From Thermoflexus hugenholtzii (lineage in GTDB: Bacteria > Chloroflexota > Anaerolineae > Thermoflexales > Thermoflexaceae): a stretch of 64,000 nucleotides of DNA. This document shows, one piece after another, positions 24,880 to 33,678 of the stretch; the stretch's first letter is position 1, and every line of letters begins with the position of its first letter. Under the pieces are notes generated by a model. The model was not told the DNA's origin. It made no database searches and saw only the letters and a program-made list of their open reading frames with translations. The stretch spans positions 1,240,001 to 1,304,000 of the forward strand of contig NZ_CP076326.1 in assembly GCF_018771565.1 (NCBI RefSeq), given 5' to 3'. Both the position numbers and the translations under genes were made by a program.

Positions 24880-25857
24880 ATGGATGTGAAAGCGATCTCT
24901 ATGGTATGGCTCTCCCGCACCGGGCTGACCAACCTGAACGCGGGCGAGGGCGGCAGCAATCTGGTGGATCTGAAAAAATACCGCTGGGCCGGGCGCGAGT
25001 ATCCTTACGTCAGCGGCCAGGCCATGCGCTTCTACCTGAAGGAGGCCATCCGCCGCGAGGTGCGTCCGGAGGAGGCCTGTGTGGCCGATGAACATGGAGA
25101 AACATGCGGGCGCATCGCCGAGTGTGTGCTCTGCGATCTCTTCGGCTTCATGACCACCCTGCCCGATGTGGGGGCCGTCGTCCGGGTGTCTCCCGTCAAG
25201 GTCTCCCCGGCCCTGGGCCTGATCCCCCTGGAGGAAACCATGACCGTGGACTTCCTCACCCGACGCCACCGCGGTGCGGTCCAGGAGGAGGCCGGGACCA
25301 TCCGTGGGGACATCGTGAACGTGGAGATGGCTGTCAATCTTTACAAGGCAGGCCTGGCGGTGGATGTGCGCCGGGTAGGCCGCGAGGAGGAGCTGGTGGA
25401 GATCGAGAAGGGCCGCGGGAAGAAGGCCCAGACGGTGAGGGGGGTGACCCTGAAGGATTACGTTGATGAGGCGGAGCGCCGGCGGCGCATCGGTCTGCTG
25501 CTGAGCGCGGTGCAGGACTTCAGTGATTATTCCAAACAGGCCCGGCTGCTCACAGACTTCACCCCCGATCTCCTGCTCGTCGCACTCCAGGCCAACTATT
25601 CCCATCGCCTCCAGAAGGCCCTGGAGATCCGATGGGATGGCGCCGCTATCCTTGATACGGCACGGCTCGATCAGGTGCTTCGGGAGCTTCAAGAGGATGT
25701 GGCAAAGGCAGATGAACGGCCAGCGGTTTTCGCCGGGATGCTGGAAGGCGTGATCGCGAACGGGGAGGCGGTCCGGGAGACCCTGGCCCGGCACGGGATC
25801 GAGGTCGTCACGCCGCGGGAGGCGATCGCACGAGCGAAGGCCGCCCTGGGGGTGTGA
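24880..25857 (+). CDS. cas7: Cas7 (DevR/Cst2 family), type I module 1
   Basis: Cas7 forms the crRNA-binding backbone of Cascade. MVWLSRTGLTNLNAGEGG, then YPYVSGQAMRFYLKEAI, are the DevR-family signatures. A cysteine segment (CGRIAECVLCDLFGF) and the later SPVKVSPALGLIPLE follow the usual order. It has 325 residues. GAGGAGGAGAGCG precedes the ATG. The 118 bases upstream, after cas8, hold no ORF. Confidence 0.85.
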   Translation: MDVKAISMVWLSRTGLTNLNAGEGGSNLVDLKKYRWAGREYPYVSGQAMRFYLKEAIRREVRPEEACVADEHGETCGRIAECVLCDLFGFMTTLPDVGAVVRVSPVKVSPALGLIPLEETMTVDFLTRRHRGAVQEEAGTIRGDIVNVEMAVNLYKAGLAVDVRRVGREEELVEIEKGRGKKAQTVRGVTLKDYVDEAERRRRIGLLLSAVQDFSDYSKQARLLTDFTPDLLLVALQANYSHRLQKALEIRWDGAAILDTARLDQVLRELQEDVAKADERPAVFAGMLEGVIANGEAVRETLARHGIEVVTPREAIARAKAALGV

Positions 25858-25861
25858 GCCC

Positions 25862-26557
25862 ATGACGAAATATGGGCTGACCGTGGATCTGGAGAGCCCG
25901 TATTTCGCCTGCTTCCGCCAGGTGGCGGCCACCAGCGTGGTCCTCACCTACCCGGTTCCACCTTTCACCACGATCCTCGGCATGCTGCTCAACGCCCTGG
26001 GGGTTCACCACGCCCACTACGAAACGGAACGGCAACGCCTGCAGGAAGCGCTGCGATTCAACCTCCGGCCGCTGGAGTCCCCCGGGCGGCCCCAGCGGGA
26101 GCTGGCGAAGCTCCTCAAGCTGGTCGGGGAAGGCCGAAAAGAGGAGGGGAAACGCCCGGTGGATTTCCCCTCCTCCCCGGTGCGCAAATCTTTCCTCGTC
26201 CGGCCTGCCTATCGGGTTTATCTGGCTTCGGGGTCCCAGACGATCGTCCAGGAGCTCGGAGAGGCCCTGCGACGCCCCGCCCGTCCACTGTATCTGGGTG
26301 GATCCGACGACATGGTGATCGTGAACCTTCGCTGGATAGGCGAAGTGAAGCAAGCTGAGGGTCGAGAGGTCTGGGGGTTGCTGCCCGGCATTTACGAAGG
26401 CTGCGAGCTGATCCGCCTGCCGCTGGCTTTCCGGAGCGGGCGCGATCTGGCGCCGCCGCCACTGCTCGCGCTGCCGCGCCGCTTTCCCTTCCAGCTCCCC
26501 GAGCCCCAGCCTCTGGCGTTTTTCGAATCCGAGGGCGTGATCCTGCTCCCTGTTTGA
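25862..26557 (+). CDS. cas5: Cas5, type I module 1
   Basis: Cas5 caps the 5' handle of the crRNA in Cascade. VDLESPYFACFRQVAATSV with TYPVPPFTTILGMLLNALG is the typical N-terminal RAMP fold of Cas5, and the 231-residue size fits. It begins 4 bases after cas7. The C-terminal domain is short and ends LAFFESEGVILLPV. Confidence 0.85.
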   Translation: MTKYGLTVDLESPYFACFRQVAATSVVLTYPVPPFTTILGMLLNALGVHHAHYETERQRLQEALRFNLRPLESPGRPQRELAKLLKLVGEGRKEEGKRPVDFPSSPVRKSFLVRPAYRVYLASGSQTIVQELGEALRRPARPLYLGGSDDMVIVNLRWIGEVKQAEGREVWGLLPGIYEGCELIRLPLAFRSGRDLAPPPLLALPRRFPFQLPEPQPLAFFESEGVILLPV

Positions 26558-26635
26558 GCCTCGCCCCGCGAGGCCGTTGCCTTCGGGCATGCCGCTTCGA
26601 TCGAGGTCAAGGGACAACGCCCAGGGAAGCGCACC

Positions 26636-29056
26636 ATGGCGTTGTGGGGGAAGCGTGACGGCGAGCGATGGCAGACCCTCTACGGACACATCCGGGACAG
26701 CCTGGCCATCGCGGAAGCCCTCGCCCGGAGGCCCGGCCTTATCGGGTTCTGCCGCCGCCATGGACTTGATGCCCATCGTTTCCGCCAGATCGTTGGGCTG
26801 GTCGTCCTCTTTCACGATGCGGGCAAAGGCACCGCCCCCTTCCAGGAAGCGCTGGAGGCCGATCGAACCTCATGGAATTTCCCCCACGCCCTGGCGGCTT
26901 TGCCGCTGATGGACATGGCCTGGCGGAAGGCCTCTTTCCCCACGCTGCTGAAAGAAGCCCCCATCCTTGAGGTGCTCGCGGTCGCCGCCCACCACACGGA
27001 GCTACATCGGGATCTCTACCAGAACCTTCCGGAACCCCACAAACGGCTCAGCTTCCTCCCCGCGCTCCAGGAGATCCTGCGTCGGCTCTACGAGGAGACT
27101 GCTCCGATCTGGGGTTGGGCCGCTGCGTTTCCGGACCTGCCGCTGGATGAGCTCTCGCGGCGCACGCTGGGCGAGCTGTCCAAAGCGTTGCTGAGGATAC
27201 GAGAGAGGATCACCCAGCAAGTCGCCGGGATGTCAATGGAAGAGCAGGCGCGCTTCCGCGCCCGTTACGTGGCGCTCCTCGCCTACCTCAAGGCGGCAGA
27301 TAAAGCGGCCAGCCGCGTCTTCGCTGAGCGGGCCCGCCCGGGGGAGAACGGCCCGCTGCTCCCCTTCCCGCTCCCGGAGGCTGAGCTGGAATCCATCCTC
27401 CCCGACTGGCCATCGGATGCCGAAGAGGGACTGCGAAGCACCCTGCCCCCCGGAGGGGACTGGTTCGACTATCAAAAGAAATTGCAGGAGGCTTCGTTCC
27501 GGTGGGGGCTGGTGCGAGCGCCATGCGGCCGGGGGAAGACCGAAGCCGCTCTCCTCTGGTTTTTGCGGCGTCGGAAGCTCGAAGGCCTGGACCGTTTGAT
27601 CTGGACGCTCCCGACGCAGGTGACCTCCAACGCCATGCGCGAGCGGCTGGCCCGCATGTTCGGGGAGGAACGGGTCGGTCTCTATCATGGACGCTCCAGC
27701 CTGGAGCATCGCGAACGGATCCGGGCCCGATTGCAGCAGGGCCCAGAAGGACCCGCCCCCCTGGATCCAGATCCGGCCCTTGAGCTGGAATGGGCCCGCG
27801 AGGCGAATTTCTGGAGTGAGGTCCTGGCTTATCCCCTGGTGGTCACCACCGCGGATCACCTGCTGTATTCGTTCGTGCACGGCTTCCCTCAGGCCGATTT
27901 CGCTCTGGGGATGCTCCAGGGAGCCGCGGTGGTGTTCGACGAGGTGCATGCCTACGACGATCAGATGCAGGCCGAGCTGCGGGAGGCCATGGCCTTGCTG
28001 CGCGGGATGGGGGTTCCCCATCTGGTGATGAGCGCCACCCTTCCCGACCCCCTGATCCAGGCCGGTCGCCTGGAAGATTACCCCTTGATCGAAGACGCGG
28101 CGGGAATGATCCGATGCCCCTTCCAGGTCCTGAAGCGAGCGCAACCGCTGATCCGGAACGAGAACGCTCGCCTGATCGTGAACGAAGAAGTGATCGAAGA
28201 GGTGCTGGACGGGTATCGCAACGGGGCGGTTCAGTTCCTCATCGTGAACACGGTGCGCAAGGCGCAGGCCCTTTACCGGCAGCTTCGCACTTTCCTGCCG
28301 CCGGAGGACTGTCTCTGTCTCCACAGCCGGTTTGCCTACGCCCACCGCCGGGCGAAAGAGCGGCAGGTGATCGAGCGTCTGAAGCGCCCGAAGGCCGACC
28401 GCACGCCCTTCGTCCTGGTGACCACTCAGATCATCGAGGTCAGCCTGGATATCAGCGCGGATCGGATCCTCTCGGAGATCGCGCCGCTCGATGCTCTGGC
28501 CCAGCGGGGCGGGCGGGTGAACCGGGGAGGTGAGCTCCCTCACGGCCTTCTGATCGTTTTCCCGGTCGACGTCCCCCATCCCTACGATGGGGAACGCCTG
28601 TCCCGCAGCTGGGAGCTTCTCCGCGAGGGTCCGGTCTCTTATGGAGATCTCCATCAGTGGGCGAACGAGGTCTATGCCGATCTGGAAGGGGGAATGGCCC
28701 GGCTCCCCGAGCTGTTCATGGAATGCACCCTCTTCGGGCCGGATCCCTCCGAAGTGCGATTCGATGAAGAGCACGGGCGTCGCTACCAGCCCCGGCGTAT
28801 CGAGCAACCCACAATCGATGTGATTCCCCATGAGATCTGGGCCCGGCTCCAGCCCGACACCTCACCGCTGGAGTTCCTCACGCCGGTTCCTCTCTGGTGG
28901 CTGGCCCACAGCCAGCGCCAGGGGCTGGGCTGGTTCTATCTGGCGGAACGTCCCCCCTCCCGCCGCGCCTGGCTGATCTGCCGCCGACCATATAGCGAGG
29001 AGATCGGATTTGAGGAGGATATCGAGGTCGGAACATCCGGTGTGATCGTGGAGTGA
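26636..29056 (+). CDS. cas3: Cas3 helicase-nuclease (HD plus DExH), type I module 1
   Basis: Cas3 unwinds and degrades DNA bound by Cascade. The HD nuclease is N-terminal (H60-D61 in LFHDAGKG; AAHHTELH further on). The helicase has Walker A CGRGKT (residues 297-302), DEVH at 435-438, the SAT motif MSATLPD and motif VI QRGGRVNRGG. At 806 residues it is a full HD-helicase fusion. The Walker A is PCGRGKT instead of the usual PTGxGKT, a conservative change. A start at 26636 leaves 78 bases after cas5 with no feature. Confidence 0.9.
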   Translation: MALWGKRDGERWQTLYGHIRDSLAIAEALARRPGLIGFCRRHGLDAHRFRQIVGLVVLFHDAGKGTAPFQEALEADRTSWNFPHALAALPLMDMAWRKASFPTLLKEAPILEVLAVAAHHTELHRDLYQNLPEPHKRLSFLPALQEILRRLYEETAPIWGWAAAFPDLPLDELSRRTLGELSKALLRIRERITQQVAGMSMEEQARFRARYVALLAYLKAADKAASRVFAERARPGENGPLLPFPLPEAELESILPDWPSDAEEGLRSTLPPGGDWFDYQKKLQEASFRWGLVRAPCGRGKTEAALLWFLRRRKLEGLDRLIWTLPTQVTSNAMRERLARMFGEERVGLYHGRSSLEHRERIRARLQQGPEGPAPLDPDPALELEWAREANFWSEVLAYPLVVTTADHLLYSFVHGFPQADFALGMLQGAAVVFDEVHAYDDQMQAELREAMALLRGMGVPHLVMSATLPDPLIQAGRLEDYPLIEDAAGMIRCPFQVLKRAQPLIRNENARLIVNEEVIEEVLDGYRNGAVQFLIVNTVRKAQALYRQLRTFLPPEDCLCLHSRFAYAHRRAKERQVIERLKRPKADRTPFVLVTTQIIEVSLDISADRILSEIAPLDALAQRGGRVNRGGELPHGLLIVFPVDVPHPYDGERLSRSWELLREGPVSYGDLHQWANEVYADLEGGMARLPELFMECTLFGPDPSEVRFDEEHGRRYQPRRIEQPTIDVIPHEIWARLQPDTSPLEFLTPVPLWWLAHSQRQGLGWFYLAERPPSRRAWLICRRPYSEEIGFEEDIEVGTSGVIVE

Positions 29057-29146
29057 AAGGGTCGAAAAACCAGCATCTGGGCAGAGGATGCAGCCATTGC
29101 GTCCGAACGGCACCTGTCGAGCACTCTATCTAAGGAGGAAAACGCG

Positions 29147-30409
29147 ATGAAAGCCCTCAGCTTTCTCGGCGCCAGCCGATATCAAACTGTTACTTACGTG
29201 TGGGAAGGATCGTCTCACACCACCTCGCTCTTTCCGGAAGCCCTGGCCCGGATCTTTAGCCCCAAGGAGGTCATTGTCTTTGTCACCAAGACGGCAAGGG
29301 ACTATCGACCTTCCGAGGCAGAACCTACTTACACGGAAACGCTGAATCAGCGCCTCAAGGGCCTCATACGGTTTGAGGACATTCCCGAAGGGCGCTCGGA
29401 AGCAGAGCTCTGGGAGATCTTCGACCGGGTATCGGGTGCCGTCAGGGAAGGGGAGACGGTGATCCTGGATATCACCCATGCCTTCCGGTCCATTCCCATG
29501 ATCGTCTTCGCTGTAGCCAGCTATCTGCGGCGGACGAAAAACGTCAACGTCGAGCGCATCGTCTACGGTGCCTTTGACGCACGAGAGCCTTTCCGCACGC
29601 CGCCCCAGCCGCAAGATCGCGCGCCCATCTTCGACCTCACACCGCTCCTCGAGCTCATGGACTGGACCGGCGGCGCCGAAGCCTTGCTCAAGCGCGGAGA
29701 CGCCGGGCTCATCGCTGACAAAATGATCGCGGCCCACCAGACCCTGTGGCGCACAGGCACGGGCACGCCAGCCAGACTCAAAACGCTGGGGCAGAAACTC
29801 CAGGACTTCTCGCAAGCCCTGCATCTGAGCCGTCCCCGGGAGGTCATGCGCACGGCCCATGAACTCTTGTCGCTTCTGGAGGAAGCTCGGGATGAGTTCC
29901 AGCGGTGGGCCCTCCCCTTTGCTCTCCTGGCCGAGCAGATCCGGCGTGAGCTTGAACCCCTCGCCTTTGCCAAACCCGACGCGCTTAGCCGGGAAAACCT
30001 GGAACGGCAGGTCGGGCTCGTGGAGTATTACCTCCGGAAAGGGCTTGTCGTGCAAGCCATCACGCTTGCCCGGGAGTGGGTGGTCTCGTTCGTGCCCCTC
30101 TATGGGGGAAAGGAAGAATGGCGCGAAGGATGGCTCAAGCACAGCAATCGGGAAGAAGCCGAACAAGCGCTCGGTGCTGCCGCCGCCCGCCGGCGAGGAG
30201 AAAACGCCGAGCCACCGGAGTGGTTTGATCGGCTCTCCAATAAAGAAGAGCTCGGGGAGCTTTGGAACAAACTGGGAAACCTCCGCAACGACCTCGCCCA
30301 CTGTGCCATGAGGGAAAACGCCCGTAGCGCCCGCGCAATTGAGCAGGATGCGCAAAAAATTTCGCAAGAACTCCGCAAACTGCTTGACTCGGCACCGGAC
30401 ATCGTCTAG
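29147..30409 (+). CDS. csx1: Csx1-type CARF-HEPN ribonuclease (TM1812 family)
   Basis: A cyclic-oligoadenylate-activated RNase expected to cut RNA non-specifically when Cas10 signals. The N-terminal CARF begins MKALSFLGASRYQTVTYVW, with VILDITHAFRSIPMIVFAV as the second ligand loop, both typical of the TM1812/Csx2 group. The C-terminal HEPN domain has its catalytic RxxxxH as RNDLAH at residues 380-385. It lies between the two type I modules rather than in the type III operon. TAAGGAGGAAAACGCG precedes the ATG. Confidence 0.88.
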   Translation: MKALSFLGASRYQTVTYVWEGSSHTTSLFPEALARIFSPKEVIVFVTKTARDYRPSEAEPTYTETLNQRLKGLIRFEDIPEGRSEAELWEIFDRVSGAVREGETVILDITHAFRSIPMIVFAVASYLRRTKNVNVERIVYGAFDAREPFRTPPQPQDRAPIFDLTPLLELMDWTGGAEALLKRGDAGLIADKMIAAHQTLWRTGTGTPARLKTLGQKLQDFSQALHLSRPREVMRTAHELLSLLEEARDEFQRWALPFALLAEQIRRELEPLAFAKPDALSRENLERQVGLVEYYLRKGLVVQAITLAREWVVSFVPLYGGKEEWREGWLKHSNREEAEQALGAAAARRRGENAEPPEWFDRLSNKEELGELWNKLGNLRNDLAHCAMRENARSARAIEQDAQKISQELRKLLDSAPDIV

Positions 30410-30485
30410 CCCGGCGCCCGTGTGGTTGTGGACTGGCGCACCTTCTATCAGGACACTGCACGGCAGCACGCAGGGAGATCACCCA

Positions 30486-31997
30486 ATGAAGCGAGCACCC
30501 ACCACTGTGACAGTAAGGTTTTCGTGGGATCGTCCCACCGGCAACTTCTGGGTGGACACCGGGCTTGTGGTGCTTCTGCGACACTTCGGAGAGGGGGAAC
30601 ATCCGGTCAAGGACGTGCTGAGCTGGCTCCAGGGCCAACTCCTTCAGCCGAGCGGAAATCGTGGCCAATATTACGACCGGGCCAGTGGCCGAATTCGTGA
30701 GTACGACAAAGTGAACTGGGTCTATCCGACCAACCTGTTCATCAAGGTCTCGGGGCGAGCCAACAAAACCACAGTGAAAATCAACGGGGAAGAGGAAACG
30801 CTCTTCACCGAACCCCCTAAGTTTGAGCTCAACCTGAAGCTCACCAAAAAACCGGACATCTGCGACCTGTGCGGAGAGGCCGCTCCCCTGACCGACGCCG
30901 CGATGTGGATGTATCCATTCGTGGTCGACCCGCAGAAGTTCGGCACCTTCTACCCCGGCACCAAGCGCGGATTGCGGCTGTGCGCCCGCTGCGCCCTGGC
31001 TGGGTTGGCCGGATACCTAGGATGGTTGTGGAAGGCTCATAAAGACTGCATACACTTTTTCGTTTTTCATTCTGATCTGCAAGAGCTGAAACGCTTGCAT
31101 GAGGAAGTCCTGGGCCCCCTTCGCCTGGAGGGCGGGCGCAGCGGGACGGCGCCCGTTGCTTTCTCAGGCCCCTATCTCCACGAAACCACATGGGGCCTTC
31201 TCCTGGTCCTTTTCTCCCACGTGCGCCGATCCGATCAGCTCTCTGATGAAGCCCGACAGCTGCTGGCCTCGCTTTTGGGGGCTACGGATGTCCCTCCCCC
31301 TGCTCCCCTTACGCTTTACGCGGTGATGGGCACATCAGGACAGGCTTTCAGCATGAAAGCGCTGCGGGAATTCTCCCAGTTGCAGCGGCTCTATCGAGTT
31401 TATGAGGCTTGGATCGAAGGGTTGCAGGATCTTGGCATAGAGCGGGTAAATCCCCATCAGCGGCTGGTGGAAATCTTCCGACAATTCGAGGCGCAACAGG
31501 GACAGAATCAGGAGACCATCTGGCGAGACCGCATCGCGTGGGCCGTGCTGGAGTTCAACGATCCCTCGCCGTTCATCGAGCAATTCCTTTTTGAAGCGCG
31601 GGCCCGAGAGAAAAACCCCCGGCCGCTGGTGTGGGGGACTATCGAGATCCTCAACCAATACCTGAAGGAGGTGTTTGGCATGGACGAACAATTCCAGCGC
31701 GTCCTGGCAGGCTTCGGGCATTCCCTGGGCACGGCAGCCCAGGCGCGCAACGAGATGGGGCTTCTCTACGCTCTACGCAACGCCAAAAACCCGGAAGACT
31801 TCTACCGGGTGCTGAACGACGCCCAGTTTCGGCTCGAAATCACAATCCCGGAGGCGATCCTACGCATCGAAAAAGGCGAGCGCATCGCTGGCGTCCCATG
31901 GGTGCGGGTGAAAACGCTCCTCTCCATCTACGCGATGAACGCATTCCTGCGCAAGAACGCACCCCAGCCGGAACGAGCCCAGATTGAGGAGGCTTAA
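30486..31997 (+). CDS. cas8: Cas8 (Cst1-like CXXC-CXXC large subunit), type I module 2
   Basis: A second large subunit with the same plan as module 1: C126-xx-C129 and C166-xx-C169 separated by a segment with AAMWMYPFVVDPQKFG, 503 residues, and helical C-terminus. Outside this plan the two Cas8 proteins share little by eye, which suggests different PAM recognition. ATG at 30486 follows AGGGAGATC; the frame is open 49 codons upstream but overlaps the end of csx1. It ends 2 bases before cas7. Confidence 0.75.
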   Translation: MKRAPTTVTVRFSWDRPTGNFWVDTGLVVLLRHFGEGEHPVKDVLSWLQGQLLQPSGNRGQYYDRASGRIREYDKVNWVYPTNLFIKVSGRANKTTVKINGEEETLFTEPPKFELNLKLTKKPDICDLCGEAAPLTDAAMWMYPFVVDPQKFGTFYPGTKRGLRLCARCALAGLAGYLGWLWKAHKDCIHFFVFHSDLQELKRLHEEVLGPLRLEGGRSGTAPVAFSGPYLHETTWGLLLVLFSHVRRSDQLSDEARQLLASLLGATDVPPPAPLTLYAVMGTSGQAFSMKALREFSQLQRLYRVYEAWIEGLQDLGIERVNPHQRLVEIFRQFEAQQGQNQETIWRDRIAWAVLEFNDPSPFIEQFLFEARAREKNPRPLVWGTIEILNQYLKEVFGMDEQFQRVLAGFGHSLGTAAQARNEMGLLYALRNAKNPEDFYRVLNDAQFRLEITIPEAILRIEKGERIAGVPWVRVKTLLSIYAMNAFLRKNAPQPERAQIEEA

Positions 31998-31999
31998 CC

Positions 32000-32929
32000 A
32001 TGAGCAAAGCCATCGTCATCGGATATCTGGCCAAAGTTTCGGCGGCCAACGTCAACGCTTCCCACACCGAAGGGAACGTGGTGGTCACCAAGAAGATCAC
32101 CCTTCCGGACGGAAGCACCATTCCCTATATCTCCGGTCAGGCGATCCGGCGCATGCTTCGGGACCGACTGGAGGAGTTGGGGTATCCGCTCTCCGAGCCC
32201 TTCGCCCAGGTCAGCGGACAGGAGGTCACCCCACCCGTGCGCCCATGGGAGTTCATCGACGAGGATCTGTTCGGCTACCTGGATCCCTCCGGCGGACGAC
32301 GGCGGACCTCCCCGGTGCGCGTGTCGGCAGCAGTGGGGCTCTTTCCCTTCCAGGGCGACCGGGACCTGGGCACCCGCTCCTTTGAACGCTTCGGGCAAGC
32401 GATGGCCGCCGGCGGGAACATGTTCGAGACGGAGATTTACGCTAACCTCTTCAAGGGCACAGTGCTCATTGAGCTGGATCGGGTAGGTATGTTTCGGCCA
32501 TTGGAGCTCGGGGAGAACGCCGAACGGGCTCTTCCCCCCGATGAACGCCGCAGGCGACTTCAGAGTTTTCTCGAAGCGCTCAACCTCCTCTGGGGCGGTG
32601 GGCGCACGGCGCGAATGCTGGCGGATCTCTCTCCGAAGTTCCTCGCCTACGCGCGGCTCCGCGTCAAGCACCCCGTTTTCCTGGAGGCGCTCTCGGCCCG
32701 CTATGAGGATGGTCAATACGTCCTGGACCTGATCCCGCTGGTGAACGCGCTGGAAAAGTTCGCCTCTTATCGGGAACATGTGATCTTCGGCATGGAGCCC
32801 GGCATCTTCGGGAACGAAGACGAGATCCGGCAAGCCCTTCAACCCTATGGGCCTGTCCTCACCGTCCATAACGCTTTGAAGAAAGCCCAGGAAGATGTGA
32901 GCGCGCTATGGAGCGGATCCTCCTTGTGA
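32000..32929 (+). CDS. cas7: Cas7 (DevR/Cst2 family), type I module 2
   Basis: The N-terminus IGYLAKVSAANVNASHTEGN with TIPYISGQAIRRMLRDRL matches the Cas7 family, followed by RTSPVRVSAAVGLFPF and a C-terminal GMEPGIFGN. 309 residues. It starts after GGAGGC and overlaps cas5 by 22 bases. It is a different version from the module 1 Cas7 (N-A-S-H in place of N-A-G-E), so the two Cascades probably do not share backbones. Confidence 0.85.
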   Translation: MSKAIVIGYLAKVSAANVNASHTEGNVVVTKKITLPDGSTIPYISGQAIRRMLRDRLEELGYPLSEPFAQVSGQEVTPPVRPWEFIDEDLFGYLDPSGGRRRTSPVRVSAAVGLFPFQGDRDLGTRSFERFGQAMAAGGNMFETEIYANLFKGTVLIELDRVGMFRPLELGENAERALPPDERRRRLQSFLEALNLLWGGGRTARMLADLSPKFLAYARLRVKHPVFLEALSARYEDGQYVLDLIPLVNALEKFASYREHVIFGMEPGIFGNEDEIRQALQPYGPVLTVHNALKKAQEDVSALWSGSSL

Positions 32930-33678
32930 CCGTTCGGGCGCCGGTGGCCTCCTTCCGACGGCCACTGGACCACAACTACCAGCGAACGCTTCCTATGCCG
33001 CCGCCTACTACGCTTCTGGGCATCGCGGGCGCGGCCCTGGGGCTTTCAGATCGAGAGCTCTGGGCGCCGGACAGCCTGGTGCGCGAGCTCAAAGTCTCCG
33101 TATGGATGGAAGAATGGCAAGAGGAAGAGCCCAACCGCGCCCCCGGCCGCGCCCGCGACATGTGGACCGTGCTCAAGATCAAGTCCGGCAAGATCGCCGA
33201 GCGCTCCCCCTATTTCCGCGAGCTGCTCTTCTTCGTGCGATACACCCTGATCTACGGAGGGCCGGAGGACCTGCTGCGCAGGCTGGAGGAAGCTTTCCGG
33301 GATCCCGCTTATCCCCTCTCCCTCGGGCGCGAGGATGAGCTCTTGCTGATGGAATCGATCCGATGGGGAGAGGCCACGCCGGGAGAGCCGCGCTTCCGAG
33401 GCACAATCCTGCCGGTGGACCTCCGAGAAACGCCCGGCGCACGGCCGATCCTCAAGCCCGGCACCCTCCTCGAGCCGCCTGTTGTGGAGAGGCTTCCCCT
33501 CCGCTTCCGGGTGGACGCGAAAGGCATCCGGCACCCGGATCGCATTACCCCGCTTACTTTTCTCCCCACAGGTCTGGAGCTCGAAGTGCCCGGGGTGCCA
33601 GCGCTCCGATGGGAAGGGAGGAACTTCACATGGCTGAACTCCTCGCCAAGCCGGACGTCCCCCTCCTCGCCCATTTAG
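32908..33678 (+). CDS. cas5: Cas5, type I module 2
   Basis: VTVRAPVASFRRPLDHNYQ and TLPMPPPTTLLGIAGAALG form the Cas5 N-terminal RAMP. The protein is 256 residues, and its last 16 codons overlap the start of cas3. Overlaps with cas7 (22 bases) and cas3 (49 bases) imply strict translational coupling within this module, unlike the looser spacing in module 1. Confidence 0.85.
   Translation: MERILLVTVRAPVASFRRPLDHNYQRTLPMPPPTTLLGIAGAALGLSDRELWAPDSLVRELKVSVWMEEWQEEEPNRAPGRARDMWTVLKIKSGKIAERSPYFRELLFFVRYTLIYGGPEDLLRRLEEAFRDPAYPLSLGREDELLLMESIRWGEATPGEPRFRGTILPVDLRETPGARPILKPGTLLEPPVVERLPLRFRVDAKGIRHPDRITPLTFLPTGLELEVPGVPALRWEGRNFTWLNSSPSRTSPSSPI

Noticed and set aside
29126-30469. 447-aa ORF on the - strand opposite csx1
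   Set aside because: No domain; the + strand frame has intact CARF and HEPN motifs.
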